From Hsuehochloa calcarea (Eukaryota; Streptophyta; Magnoliopsida; Poales; Poaceae), in NCBI GenBank assembly GCA_036346395.1, contig CM070598.1, forward strand, positions 8,663,517 to 8,727,516: a stretch of 64,000 nt of DNA, written 5' to 3'. Every line of letters begins with the position of its first letter. Positions within the stretch are counted from its first letter, which is position 1. A program made the position numbers and the translations under genes. This document shows positions 35,747-47,213 of this stretch, in pieces. Below the pieces are notes generated by a model. That model made no database searches and was not told the origin of the DNA. It was given only the letters and a program-made list of their open reading frames with translations.

Positions 35747-37956
35747 TTGGTGCGATCGTGCTAAGCGTGCAGTTTCGGTTTTATATGCTTGGCTTTACCA
35801 CCGACTTTTTGTGCCTTCCTTATGACGAGTATACGCTCTTTGACTTTGCCTAAGACCGCTTTTGTGTGTATCAATGTGTATGTGGACGTGCTTGCTTTCC
35901 CTTCCCAGCATCCCTCGCCAAAACAGACGTCTCTTTTGGTTCTGGACGATTGCCTGCTCAGCCCGGCTGCCAAATGGAAACGACACGACAGTTTCAAAAA
36001 AAAAAACCCAAATGAGCCTCAGACTTTTGGCCCATATAGACGTCCATACCCTTTTCACATGGCCCAACCCAACTCCACCCAGCTGCTCCTAGTACAGAGA
36101 CTCATTCGGTCCTTCCCCTCCCGCCGGCCGCCGCGACGCGAGGCCGCTGAAAGGGCAGACGAACGCCAGAGCCAAACCAACCAAAGCGAGGCGAGGAAAT
36201 CGCCAGAAGCTTTTAGCAGCTCGTTACCTTCCTAAGCGAGAAAAGCCTGGTGAGCACAAATATCCGGCGGCCATGGCGGGCTCCGGCGAGGCAGGGCGCC
36301 TGGTGGGGGACCTCCGCTCCGCGGCGTAGTCAGCGGCGGCCGACGAGGAGGAGGCGCACTGAAACAGCATTGAAATTTGGAAATTTAAATTTTTTTGAAT
36401 CTTTTGGTTCAAATTTGAAATTTTTCCGTTTTTGAAAACTTTCGCCGAAAACCGCTTTCCATTTTCGAAAATTCGCTTCTCTCAGCCGAAAGCGCCTTTT
36501 CTCCCGGGCGCTTCCGCCTCCGGCTTCTTCCTTCTTCCTCTCTCTTCCTTCTTTTCCTGCGTCATTCTTGACGCCATCGCCGCTCCATGCTGGCCGTCGT
36601 ACCGCCACCTCCGCCACCTCGCGTCGCCCGCAGCTTCCACCGCCTTCGCCGCCTCCACCTAGCCCGCCCATGCCGCCACCTCTCTTCCTTTCGGCGCCGC
36701 CCGAAGCTTCCCCCGCCGCCACCTCGCCTCCACTGCCGCAGCTCGCACTGGCGCAATCGCCTCTCCCAGCCTATAAAAGCCGCCCCAGGGCCGGCTATCC
36801 TCTTCACCTCCACCTCCAACCCCTCCCCTAACCCCCTCCTTCCCGTCGCCAGGTGAACCAAGAAGCCGCCGCCTCTTCTCTCCTACCAAGCAAGCTCTTG
36901 ATGGTCGCCGCCTCCTCCTCCTCCTCCCACCGACGCAGTAGCACCCTCGCGCGGCCAATAATTTTCCCACCTCGCCCCGCCTTCTCCCTCATTGGAGCTC
37001 GCGGCACCGAGCTCCACCACCGCCACCTCCACTTCGCCGCCACCTCATCTCCGCACCTCCGCCCCGCAACTCCCAAAATGGAACCACCTCGCCGGTGGTG
37101 CTCACAGTGTTCTCCTCACTGCGCTGCCACCGCCTCGCCGGAGCCGCCGACCACCGCCTCGCCGGGGCCGCCGACTCGTTTCCTCTTCTTGAGCGGCGTG
37201 GGCCTTTCGGCCGCGTGGCTCAAGCACTTTGCCTGGTGGGTACATTAGGCTGGCCGAGTGGGCCGTTCGGCTGGCTAATTCAGCCGGCCCAAGCAGTTGA
37301 TTGCACAATATTTTCGATTCTGATTCATACTACAGATACTAATTTACTGTTCATTCACCCCGAATATCACTATTTATCTACCGAAAAATCTTATTTTTAC
37401 TATTCACTATCATGAACAGTAATGTTAGTTACGGTTCACCATCACTTTTTCATCTATAAATAGTAAAATATCACTATTCATTATCTAACACTATTCATCC
37501 GCAACCCCCTAATTCGACATTGTATATCCATTTCGTCTGTTCCGAGCCCAGAAATCCATTTCTCCACTCCGTTCAGTCCAATTAAACCCCAGATAAATTT
37601 TCACTCTCCCACACCACCTTCTTTGTGCTTCTTTTCCATTCGTTTTTACTTACATGTTGTTCCCAGCTCATTTCTTGTCGAGCCGGATTTTACTTGGTTG
37701 TTTTATTGTTTTACTTCTCGTTAGGCCACGATCTTGAAGACCAAATTGCAGAAGACATCAGACAAGACCAGAATCTACATGACTTTGTGCAAGAAGGCAA
37801 GCCGCATTCTTTGATCATTTTGAACCTACAGTTCATATATTTAATATTACTTTCATTATTGTATTTGTGCCAATTACTTTAAATATTGAAATAATATTTT
37901 TGAATACCATGATGTTTAGATAATTCCTATTACCCCACATACAAACCCACCTAGCA
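35747..37956 (+). repeat. 2.2-kb tandem unit 1: gene 5' end fused to LTR-like promoter
   Basis: From TTGGTGCGATCG to CCCACCTAGCA, repeated at 38119-40319. The first part looks like the promoter and 5' UTR of a real gene (TGGCCCA/GGCCCAACC words), with an ATG at 36273 opening MAGSGEAGRLVGDLRSAA and then a stop. From about 36360 it resembles an LTR: a TATA box at 36772, a long GC-rich leader, then AT-rich DNA with repeated ACTATTCAT/ATGAACAGT words. The gene is not identified. Confidence 0.7.
36772..36779 (+). promoter_or_regulatory. TATA box in tandem unit 1
   Basis: TATAAAAG in a GC-rich setting, followed by CCCAGGGCCGGC. The same box occurs at 39120 in unit 2, where it is followed by the perfect palindrome GCCGGCCCAGGGCCGGC. 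The setting resembles a retrotransposon LTR promoter. Confidence 0.5.
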
Positions 37957-38118
37957 TTTGTAGGCCATATTCACTTTGACAAGGTTAAAAGGCGGATCCA
38001 GACAAAATATTTGGTAAAGGCGAGTCACGGCCTCACCGGTCTCACCAGCTATGACGACGTGGCAGCACCCGCCTCCCATGTCAGTCGTATCACAGGCGTC
38101 CTCCTTATGCGTTTCTTT

Positions 38119-40319
38119 TTGGTGCGATCGTGCTAAGCGTGCGGTTTCAGTTTTATATGCTTGGCTTTACCACCGACTTTTTGTGCCTTCCTTATGACGA
38201 GTATACGCTCTTTGACTTTGCCTAAGACCGCTTTTGTGTGTATCAATGTGTATGTGGACGTGCTTGCTTTCCCTTCCCAGCATCCCTCGCCAAAACAGAC
38301 GTCTCTTTTGGTTCTGGACGATTGCCTGCTCAGCCCGGCTGCCAAATGGAAACGACACGACAGTTTCAAAAAAAAAAAACTACCAAATGAGCCTCAGACT
38401 TTTGGCCCATATAGACGCCCATACCCTTTTCACATGGCCCAATCCAACTCCACCCAGCTGCTCCTAGTACAGAGACTCATTCGGTCCTTCCCCTCCCGCC
38501 GGCCGCCGCGACGCGAGGCCGCTGAAAGGGCAGACGAACGCCAGAGCCAAACCAACCAAAGCGAGGCGAGGAAATCGCCAGAAGCTTTTAGCAGCTTGTT
38601 ACCTTTCCTAAGCGAGAAAAGCCTGGCGAGCACAAATATCCGGCGGCCATGGCGGGCTCCGGCGAGGCAGGGCGCCTGGTGGGGGACCTCCGCTCCGCGG
38701 CATAGTCAGTGGCAGCCGACGAGGAGGAGGCGCACTGAAACATCCTTGAAATTTGAAAATTTAATTTTTTTTTTGAATCTTTTGGTTCAAATTTAAAATC
38801 TTTCTGTTTTTGAAAACTTTCGCCGAAAACCGCTTTCCGTTTTCGGAAATTCGCTTCTCTCACCGAAGCGCCTTTTCTCCCGGCGCTCGCCTCCGACTTC
38901 TTCCTTCTTCTCTCTCTTCCTTCTTTCCTCGTACCATCGACGCCATCGCCGCTCCCATGCTGGCTGCCGCCACCTCCCGCGCCACTCGCGTCGCAGCCTT
39001 CCCGCCGCCGCGCCTCCACCTAGCCCGCCCATGCCGCCACCTCTTCCTTCCTCGCTGGCTTCCCCGCCGCCTCGCCTCCATCGCGCAGACTCAGACCGGT
39101 GCAATCGCCTCTCCCAGCCTATAAAAGCCGGCCCAGGGCCGGCTATCCTCTTCACCTCCACCTCCAACCCCTCCCTAACCTCCTTCCCGTCACGCGTGAA
39201 CCAAGAAAGCGCCGCGCTCTCTTCTCCGGCCAAGCAAGCTCTTCGGTAAATTCGCCGCCTCCTCCCTTCCTCCCACCTCAAGCAGTAGCACCCTCGCTGC
39301 CGCCAATAATTTTCCCACCTCGCCCCACCTTCTCCCTCACTGGAGCTCGCCGGCACCGAGCTCCACCACCGCCACCTCCACGGTTGCCGTCACCACCTCA
39401 TCTCCGCACCTCCTCCGCCCCTGCAACTCCCCAAAATGGAACCACCTCGCTTCAGTGGTGCTCACAGTGCCCTCCCCCCGCCGCCGCTGGCCACCGCCCT
39501 CGCCGGAGCGCCCGACCACCGCCCTCGCCGAGCGCCACGACTGCTTTCCTCTTAGGCGAAGGCGCGGCCTTTCGGCCGCGTGGCTCAAGCCGCCTGTGGC
39601 TGGGCTGTTAGGCCTGGCCGAGTGGGCCGTTTCGGCCTGGCCAATTCAGGCCGGGCCCAGCACCGTTGATTGCACAATATTTTCAGTTACAGTTCATACT
39701 ACAGTACTAATTTACTGTTCATTCACCCGAAAATCACTATTTATCTACCAAAAAATCTTGTTTTTACTATTTACTATCATGAACAGTAATGTTATTTACA
39801 GTTCACCATCACTTTTTCATCTATAAATAGTAAAATATCACTATTCATTATCTAGTACTATTCATCCGCAAACCCCTAATTCGACATTATATATCCATTT
39901 CGTCCGTTCCGAGCCCAGAAATCCATTTCTCTACTCCGTTCAGTCCAATTAAACCCTAGATAAATTTTCACCCTCCCACACCACCTTCTTTGTGCTTCTT
40001 TTCCATTCGTTTTTACTTGCATGTTGTTCCCAGCTCATTCCTTGTCGAGCCGAATTTTACTTGGTTGTTTTATTGTTTTACTTCTCGTTAGGCCACGATC
40101 TTGAAGACCAAGTTGCAGAAGACATCAGACAAGACCAGAATCTACAGGACTTTGTGCAAGAAGGCAAACCGCATTCTTTGATCATTTTGAACTTACAGTT
40201 CATATATTTAATATTATTTTCATTATTGTATTTGTGCCAATTACTTTAAATATTGAAATAATATTTTTGAATGCCATGATGTTTAGATAATTCCTATTAC
40301 CCCACAAACCCACCTAGCA
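38119..40319 (+). repeat. 2.2-kb tandem unit 2
   Basis: Second copy, differing by scattered substitutions and many 1-3-base indels, mainly in the GC-rich part, so older than the SWIB duplication. The ATG at 38649 opens the same short peptide and meets a stop at the same place (TAG). The 160-base spacer between units contains short pieces also found, rearranged, after unit 2. Confidence 0.75.
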
Positions 40320-40740
40320 CCCGGATCGAGACAAAATATTTGGTAGCAGTTCTCACCGGTATTGCGGCGGCCATATTCACTTTGACAAGGCGTCCTCCTT
40401 GGTTTCTTTTATAAATCCACAATATGTTGTATGTAATCCATTGGAGTCCATATTCACCGGACTTGACAAGTTTCATCTTCCACATAAAATATTATCTATG
40501 AGATCTACAATATAGCTTTATTACTAAAATTACAAAATTGTGGTTATCCAATTTTTTTCAAAAGGCATTGTATTAATGGTGGTGCATAAACTCACTTTAA
40601 TAGCGGAGGGTGCATGATTGCGGAGCCGCCGAGTGGAGAGGCCGAGGCCAGGAGGCGAGAGCGGAGAGGAGACCGAGAGTGGGAGAGCAGGTGGGAGGTC
40701 GGGGCGCAGGCGAGAGGGAGGCTTTGCCGAGCTGTCGTGG
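40320..40740. other. rearranged junction DNA after the tandem units
   Basis: A patchwork of short words shared with the spacer at 37957-38118 (GACAAAATATTTGGTA, CGTCCTCCTT and a 22-bp word) and with 40745-40830 (TAAAATATTATCTATG, ATAGCTTTATTAC). No gene is recognised. Confidence 0.45.
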
Positions 40741-42016
40741 TTTTGGCCATATTCACTTTGACAAGGGTGACAAGTCATAAAATATTATCTATGCAAATAG
40801 CTTTATTACCAAAATTGTGGTTATCAATCAAAAGAGAGTTTTGGCGGTTCGCCAATGGTTTTGGTGTGAAGTTGAGGGTTGTGTCCAGGAAGTTGGGCAA
40901 CTCAAAAGATTTGTGTTGGAAAAAGTGAGTCGTAGGTGAGGCTCGGAGGATAGACAGCCACGTGGTGGTGTTGGTCTATTGCTTCGCTGTGAGACTGGTA
41001 AGGACAAGAATCTTGTGCCAAAGTAACAGACACAGAAAATCGCTCAACCACATGTGTGGTCATTACTCGCTAGTCTAGTACACTGCTCTTCGATTGAATA
41101 TCTACAACATCTAGAGTGGGATAGGAGTCAGGGACACTCGCTAGTCTTCATAATGGTATGGTCTCATCAGCATCGAGGTGAAAGATCCATAGCGGCGGCC
41201 AGTGGAGTCTCCCGAGGGATGTATGGGATAGATCCTACCGGGTAGAGGCTAGAAAGGTTGAGCAGTGAAAAAGCTTTGTTATCTTAGCTCAGTCGCACGC
41301 TAACATGTTGCGTGTCTATGATCTGACAGTACGAGCATGAGGTATCTTGTGGGTAAAGCTGAGCAACTCTGCAGAGTATATCAAATGGTATTCGAATACG
41401 CTGTGCTTCTGGTTAATGAAGCTGTGTTTATGGATGATTCCAATACATAAGGCATAAGTAGAGTTTTTGAGATGTGAATCTGGTTTGTGCATTTGTTGAG
41501 AAACCCATGTGTTTATTATTTATTATTGTTTTACTGTTTGAAAGTTAAACTGCTCTAACTGCAAAATGTATCCATAGATGCTTGTTAAGGTAAACCCTAA
41601 CCATCCATTGAACTTCTTGCATGTAATTATTTAGCTTTGTTATGTGGCTTGTTGAGTACGATAGTAGTACTCATTCTTGCAAATTCTACAACCCCTCCAC
41701 AGAAGAAGATTGGGAAAATACTGAGAACCCTAATGAGCAGGATTTTGGTGGACCCCCAGAAGGCAGTGACTATTGTTATTAGGTCTCAATCGTGCTCAAA
41801 CGTGCATGTGGTGTGAAGTTCTTTTGTCTTGTATTATATTAGCTTTGGGCTTGGAAGCCCGTGTCTGCGTCAAAATTGGTTGTTAAATCTTAATCTTATG
41901 TAATAAAAGATTGATTTTGTTGTTATCAAAAGACTGCTTGAGACATTGCTTACTTCGCAACTGTATATTTTAAACAGCTATGGGAAGTTTAACGACTCTG
42001 AATTTTAGAGCTGTTA
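40741..42016 (+). mobile_element. gypsy-type LTR fragment
   Basis: The 3' end reads TTTTAGAGCTGTTACA. Within it, 41648-41680 carries GCTTGTTGAGTACGATAGTA followed by an acidic, Pro-rich codable stretch, a layout shared with the 3' part of the larger LTR at 48073-51108 (GCTTGTTGAGTACACTA near 50695). The 5' boundary is not resolved and no internal region follows. Confidence 0.5.
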
Positions 42017-42755
42017 CACGCACGCCGCCGCGCCGCTCCATGAGATCGAGCCCCTCCGCATGCGCTGCGGCGACAACGTAAGTACCCTGTGACTCCGTCC
42101 CTAATTTCTCTCTGGTTGTTGTGAGTTTCCTCGGTTTGGTCGTCGTTCCACCGAGTTATGAGACTTCTCCTTACTTTCTTGTGGTTAGGGCGCCACGAGG
42201 CTGCTGCAGTGCTGCTGACTCTGATTCCGCACTTCCGGGAGGAGTCGTAAACCAAGCTTAGTTATATAGCTATCATTGCACATAAAATGTAACAGAAGTT
42301 AATGGTACAAAAAAACACGGGTAGAAGTATATAAAAAATATAACAAGGATTGCCTCAAGGTGCAAGCTGTAGCCTTCAGACTGAAACAGTTCCATCATGC
42401 AGAAAATCACCATACGACACAAGATTCAGTTTGTCTATAGTCCATTCTGTAAGTACTTACAACAGAAACTAAATTACAAGGATTTTTTCACACAAAAATG
42501 CAAGACATTGAGATCATACTTCATCTGTGTTGGAGACAAGTTTGGACATCACCCAGTCTCAAAACACAAGTCAGTGTCATGGCAATTAACTTTTTTTAGA
42601 CTCCGTGTATCAGTTTGTAGTTTAATTGGCCATAGGTATATCCTATTAACCGCAACAACTGCAGCCCCTCTCACTAGTCTGTTGAAAGAGATAATTTCTC
42701 CTGGACTCCTAAAGTTTGGGGTGCTTTTGACTTACTGAAGCATACAATTCATCGG
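42017..42755. other. short exon-like block and unassigned DNA
   Basis: Immediately after the LTR, 42018-42078 reads as an open GC-rich stretch (LHEIEPLRMRCGDN) ending in a consensus donor GTAAGT. The gene it came from is not recognised. The rest up to 42755 shows no coding or terminal-repeat signals. Confidence 0.35.
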
Positions 42756-43644
42756 CTCCGGTTTTGCAGTTACCAACTTTTGCTCACAATTTCATTGTTG
42801 AATGTGATGCTTCCGGTACGGGCATTGGCGCTGTGTTGCATCAAGGAGAAGGTCCAATAGCTTTCTTTAGCCGTGCGTTGGCAGAGCACCACAAAAATCT
42901 GGCGGCATATGAGAGACCTCAATTAATGCTTGGTCACCATGTGACCATGCCTCCAATATGATATCATGATGCACATGGTCAATACTTTAAATTATCATGC
43001 ATACATGAAACTTACGATACTTCTAGCATTTACGGGCATTAATGTCCATAACATTCGAGCATCCATGATTAACATAATATACTCATAACATAGTACACAT
43101 GAACAAATGCTCACACACAATTTACCACTCTCGCACTTACCTTAACCACGAGAGAACGAGGGATGTGCTGAATGAGTTGCTCCCCGACCGGTCCACCACC
43201 GAATAACAGTTATAATACATACTAAGACACAAAGAACGGATCAAAACAACCTATATAACAACAACCATGGACTTGCAAAACTCCTAAATCGATCCCCGAC
43301 CCCAAACTCCTAAACGTCGATCTGTCCCCTCGGTGGGACAGTCAACTTCAAAAATCCATATCTATTAGTACAGAGGTCCAAATAAGATGTTCTTAGACTT
43401 TCTGGAAATATAAGCAAGAACTTATTGGGCTTGTTCAAGCGGTGCATCATTGACGTCAATATTTGTGGGGATGTTCGTTCCTTGTTCGCACTGACCATTA
43501 TATCGTGAAATTTTTGTTGGATCAACGATTGGCTACCATACCTCAATATCAGTGGGTAAGCAAGCTTCTTGGGTTTGATTTTTAAGTTGAATATCGCCCA
43601 AGACGACAAAACATTGTGGTAGATGCACTTTCTAGGCGTGATAC

Positions 43645-44420
43645 CAAGGTTGTCACGCGACCTTGGTGACCACGGTGCCTAAAGGGTGCCAGGATGCCTA
43701 GTCGTCCAGGCGAGCGCCTAGTCGTCCTCTAGGTGAGGCAAGGCGAGCAAGTAGTAACTTTAGTAGCAAGTAGCAACTTCAAGTCTACAACTAGCAACAC
43801 TAGTATACTACATCAGCATCAGCAGAGTACCGAAGCATCTAGCACACAATCACACATCAGCATCTAGCAGTAGATTACTAACATCAGTAGATTACCGAAC
43901 ATCAGTAGATCACCGAAGCATAGCACTGCAGAGGGGAGATGCAGAGGGGGAAACAGAGGGGGAGGCCAGAGGGTGAAGCAGAGGGAGACAACGCTAGAGG
44001 GGGAACCAGAGCAGAGGGAAGGAATCCAGAGGGGGAAGCAGAGTAGAGGGAGGAGGCGGCAGAGAGGAAGCAGAGCGAGAGGGAAGGAAGGTAGGGGAGG
44101 AGGAGGAGGCGAGGGGAAGCAAGCCAGAGAGGAGGGAGGCAGTGTGGGAGCACGAGAGGGAGGGAGCCGGTGTGGCGGGAGCGTGGGACGGAGGGAGGGA
44201 GGCAGCGGGCGTGACAGGAGTGGAGGTCACTAGGTCGGGCCGCGCCGCGATAGGGAGGGAGGGAGCAGAGGAGGGAGGGAGTGGAGGCTGAAGGGCGTAC
44301 CTGGCGGCTGGCGTGGTGAGGCCGAGGGGCGGCGACAGCCATAGCGATGTGCTCCTCCGCGGAGTCCGTTTGGGCGACTGGACGCCAAGGCGATGACTAG
44401 GCGACACCGTGACAACCATG
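43645..44420. mobile_element. hAT-type element, CA(A/T)GGTTGTCACG ends, inside gypsy pol
   Basis: 776-bp element with ends CAAGGTTGTCACG and CGTGACAACCATG and a perfect 8-bp target duplication CGTGATAC (43637-43644 and 44421-44428). Removing it and one repeat restores the gypsy frame through SRRDTELSS. The interior is a purine-rich tract (43880-44300) with CGCCTAGTCGTCC words. It is the same family as 33931-34645, in opposite orientation. Confidence 0.85.
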
Positions 44421-44940
44421 CGTGATACAGAGCTGTCATCGCTTGCTGTTCTTTCAGTATCTCACTTTGACATATTTAATGACTTGAGAAACGAAGTGAG
44501 TACAATGGCCACTTTGCAATCTCTGCGAGATCAAATACCGGTCGATACAATAGCTACTGTCTGGAATTTTGTTGATAATCTGATTACCTTTAAAGGCAAG
44601 ATGTATGTCCTGGAGACTTCAATGGTTTTGCCTGCCATTTTGGCAAATGCTGATACGACTAACCACGAAGGAATTCAAAAGACCCTCCACAGATTACGAG
44701 ATGATTTTCTCGCTCCACACGCCCGGCGCGTCGTGCAGGAGTTTGTTGCAACCTTTGGCAGTGCCGGTTCACATATGGGGAGATATTTTCATGAATTTTG
44801 TTGAGGATTTTCCGAAGGTTAATGGCAAATCGGTTATATTGACTGTGGTGGATCGATTCTCCAAATATCCACACTTCCTATCCCTAGCACATCCTTATAC
44901 GACTATTTTGGTGGCAAGGGTATTCTTTGATGAGATTGTT

Positions 44941-45034
44941 CGTTTGCATGGCATTCCTAGTTCCATTGTGAGTGATCGTGATGCATTCGTTTGCATGGCA
45001 TTCCTAGTTCCATTGTGAGTGATCGTGATGCAAT
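44941..45034. repeat. 47-bp tandem duplication in integrase
   Basis: Two copies (44941-44987, 44988-45034) beginning CGTTTGCATGGCATTCC, identical until the last bases. As 47 is not a multiple of three, the second copy shifts the integrase frame. Confidence 0.9.
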
Positions 45035-45888
45035 TTTTACTAGCCGTTTTTGGGAGGAGTTGTTTCATTTTGCCAGAGTCAAGCTCAACAAAAGTTCTGC
45101 TTTTCACCCACAGTTAGAGGGCCAAACAGAAGTCGTTAATAAAATTATTGCAATGTATTTCCGATGTCTTACGGGGGGACCATCTTCGTCAGTGGATACA
45201 ATGGCTTCCATGTGCTTAGTATTGCTACAACACATCTTACCAATCTTCCCTACGTGAAACACCTTTCAAAGTGGTATATGGACGAGAGCCTCCATCATTG
45301 CGTACTTATGAACCAGGCTTGGCTCGGGTGGCTGTAGTTGACAATCTTCTACGCGATCGTGATGAGTTACTTTCAGATATTTGTAGTCGTTTGCTCCAAG
45401 CACAACAGTAGTACAAGGCAGTTTATGACGCTCATCATTGTGAGGTACATTTCGATGTGAACCAATGGGTCTGGTTACATCTACATCATCGCAAAGCAGC
45501 TTCTTTGATTTCGCAACATCGTGGCAAACTCGCACCGCGGTTTTATGGTCCTTACAAAATAAGTGAGCGTGTTGGAACAGTTGCTTATCGGTTGCAATTA
45601 CCGCCCAAAGCAAAAAATTTATGATGTTTTTCATGTTAGATTGTTGAAGTTGTTTGTGGGCACACTTCCTGACGGCCCTCCTCCATTGCCAAACTTGTTT
45701 CATGGCAAGGTTCTTCCTGTTCCCGTAGGGTCATCCGCGCTCGTAAGGCTAGAGACAAATGGCAAGTGCTGGTGCAATAGGTTGATCTTCCAGATAATGA
45801 AGCATCTTGGGAGGAGTTGCAGCAGTTTCAACAACAATATCCTGCTATTCAGGTTGAGGACAACTGGTTTGTTAAGGAGGGGAGAGAT

Positions 45889-46290
45889 GTTATGTGGGGG
45901 AATATGTATTCAAGAAGGAAGCTCACACTGAAGGTTTTCAATAACAGAGCTGTAGGAACTGTTTCCGGTCAGGATTCCAGATAGTACAAGCAATTGTAAC
46001 AGGAATCCAATTATTATTTTGGTAGTTTAGTATTTTAAGTATGAGTAGATTAGTACTTTTAAATTGATTCGGTTTGTACTCCATCCTCTTTATATAGGGG
46101 CTTGGTCTTATGAAAAAAGGGAGAAGAATTCCCTATTATCTATCTCTGAATTCTCTGCTCCTGCTTCTTGTTCTTCTTTCTGATTGCTACATGCTTCAAC
46201 GGGGAAGCCCGCCGAACTCGCAGGGCCAATTTCTAGGCCCTCCGCGACTCATGGTTACAACCTTCGATCGCTTGCCGGTGCACACAACAA
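45889..46290 (+). mobile_element. 3' LTR of the gypsy element
   Basis: Follows a purine tract (GGAGGGGAGAGA) after the pol remnant and starts TGTTATGTGGGGG. It holds a TATA-type TTTATATAGGG near 46090 and a short leader, and ends near 46290 at CACACAACA. A matching 5' LTR is not in the window. Confidence 0.6.
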
Positions 46291-46600
46291 TATGCTTGTG
46301 ATTTCTTTAGGAGGAATCAAGGTTCTAAAAATTGGCAATCGGTACTTGACATGTCACCCATCTAGTAGTGATTATACGGTATAACTGGTCCGATTATGCG
46401 GCATAACCGGCAATTACACGGTAATAGGTAGGATACCCGTTACTTGTATACGGCCAAGTATATAGCCTAGTAGACCTGTTTTTAGGACACTAGAGAAATC
46501 ATTGTTGAATCATTTTACCAAACATTTCATGTGTTGCAAATTTAATAATTTATTAAGCAAAAAAACTAGGAGCAGGTTCATCTAGTGATTCTTCTTGCAG

Positions 46601-47213
46601 CAAGCCTTCTGATCAAGTGATACTTGATTATGACTATACATTCACGGCACCACACCGTGGGAGCAACGTTGTGGTTCCGAACTGAGACATTGTATGGACC
46701 TTCGTCTACTCTATTAATTTCACCTTTTTGTCTTTTTTTTGGGGTTCCTTGGTCCATTTACTTTTCTTGCTAGTTGGTACCACATTCAGACAAACATGTT
46801 TTTTGTGGCTATTTCTTTTCCAGATGCAAACAAGTTCAGATGGATGTAGCAGTTTGTGTTGGGAGGATACTGTTGACCGGATCGACCTTGTTGCCCTTTC
46901 AGCAAAAGAACCAATTCTTTTCTATGATGAGGTACGAAAACGGAACAAAATTGTTCATGAATTGATTGCTCTATACACTGGTTTACCCCTGACATGACAT
47001 ATTTAGGTTATCTTGTACGAAGATGAGTTAGCTGATAATGTTATGTCATTCCTTACAGTGCGAGTGGTAAGTGCTCTCTAACTATCTTAATTTTTAACAT
47101 GACTGTTTGTATGGCAACATCTACTTTTTAGGTCAACACATTTGATACTATCTTTGATTGCATATCTGCGGAGGGTGATGCCAACTGGTTGGTTTCTGCT
47201 CCTGCGTTTTTGG
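46601..47213 (+). pseudogene. TIP41-like gene fragment, four exons
   Basis: Pieces of a plant TIP41-like protein, a regulator of PP2A-type phosphatases in TOR signalling. Exon-like blocks: 46601-46691 (QVILDYDYTFTAPHRGS), 46824-46931 (CWEDTVDRIDLVALSAKEPI then LFYDE), 47007-47066 (VILYEDELADNVMSFLTVRV) and 47172-47213 (RVMPTGWFLLLRFW). Introns between them are retained, so this came from genomic DNA. Lesions: the first block runs into an early stop where about two bases seem lost, and the acceptor before the last block reads TCTGCGG instead of TCTGCAG. The N-terminal and C-terminal thirds are absent. It lies between a gypsy LTR and further repeats. Confidence 0.8.

Larger units (their letters stand above)
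42756..45888 (+). pseudogene. broken Ty3/gypsy pol (RNase H, integrase), with insertions
   Basis: 3' half of a gypsy polyprotein. RNase H begins at 42764 (VECDASGTGIGAVLHQGEGP) and is cut near 42920 by about 500 bases of unrelated DNA. It resumes near 43430 (LDQRLATIPQYQWVSKLLG), then the hAT element 43645-44420 interrupts the linker. The integrase follows from 44430 with LTVVDRFSKYPHFL and GIPSSIVSDRD, but a 47-bp tandem duplication (44941-45034) shifts its frame. Stops interrupt the C-terminal part up to 45880. The RT and gag regions are missing. Domain order marks Ty3/gypsy. It cannot encode a working protein. Confidence 0.85.

Noticed and set aside
38161..38796. A 211-residue + strand frame in tandem unit 2
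   Set aside because: It spans promoter and UTR-like DNA, is broken in unit 1 by an indel, and has no recognisable motif.
43902..44439. Pro/Ser/Leu-rich minus-strand frames of 140 residues
   Set aside because: They are translations of the purine/pyrimidine-rich tract within the hAT element.
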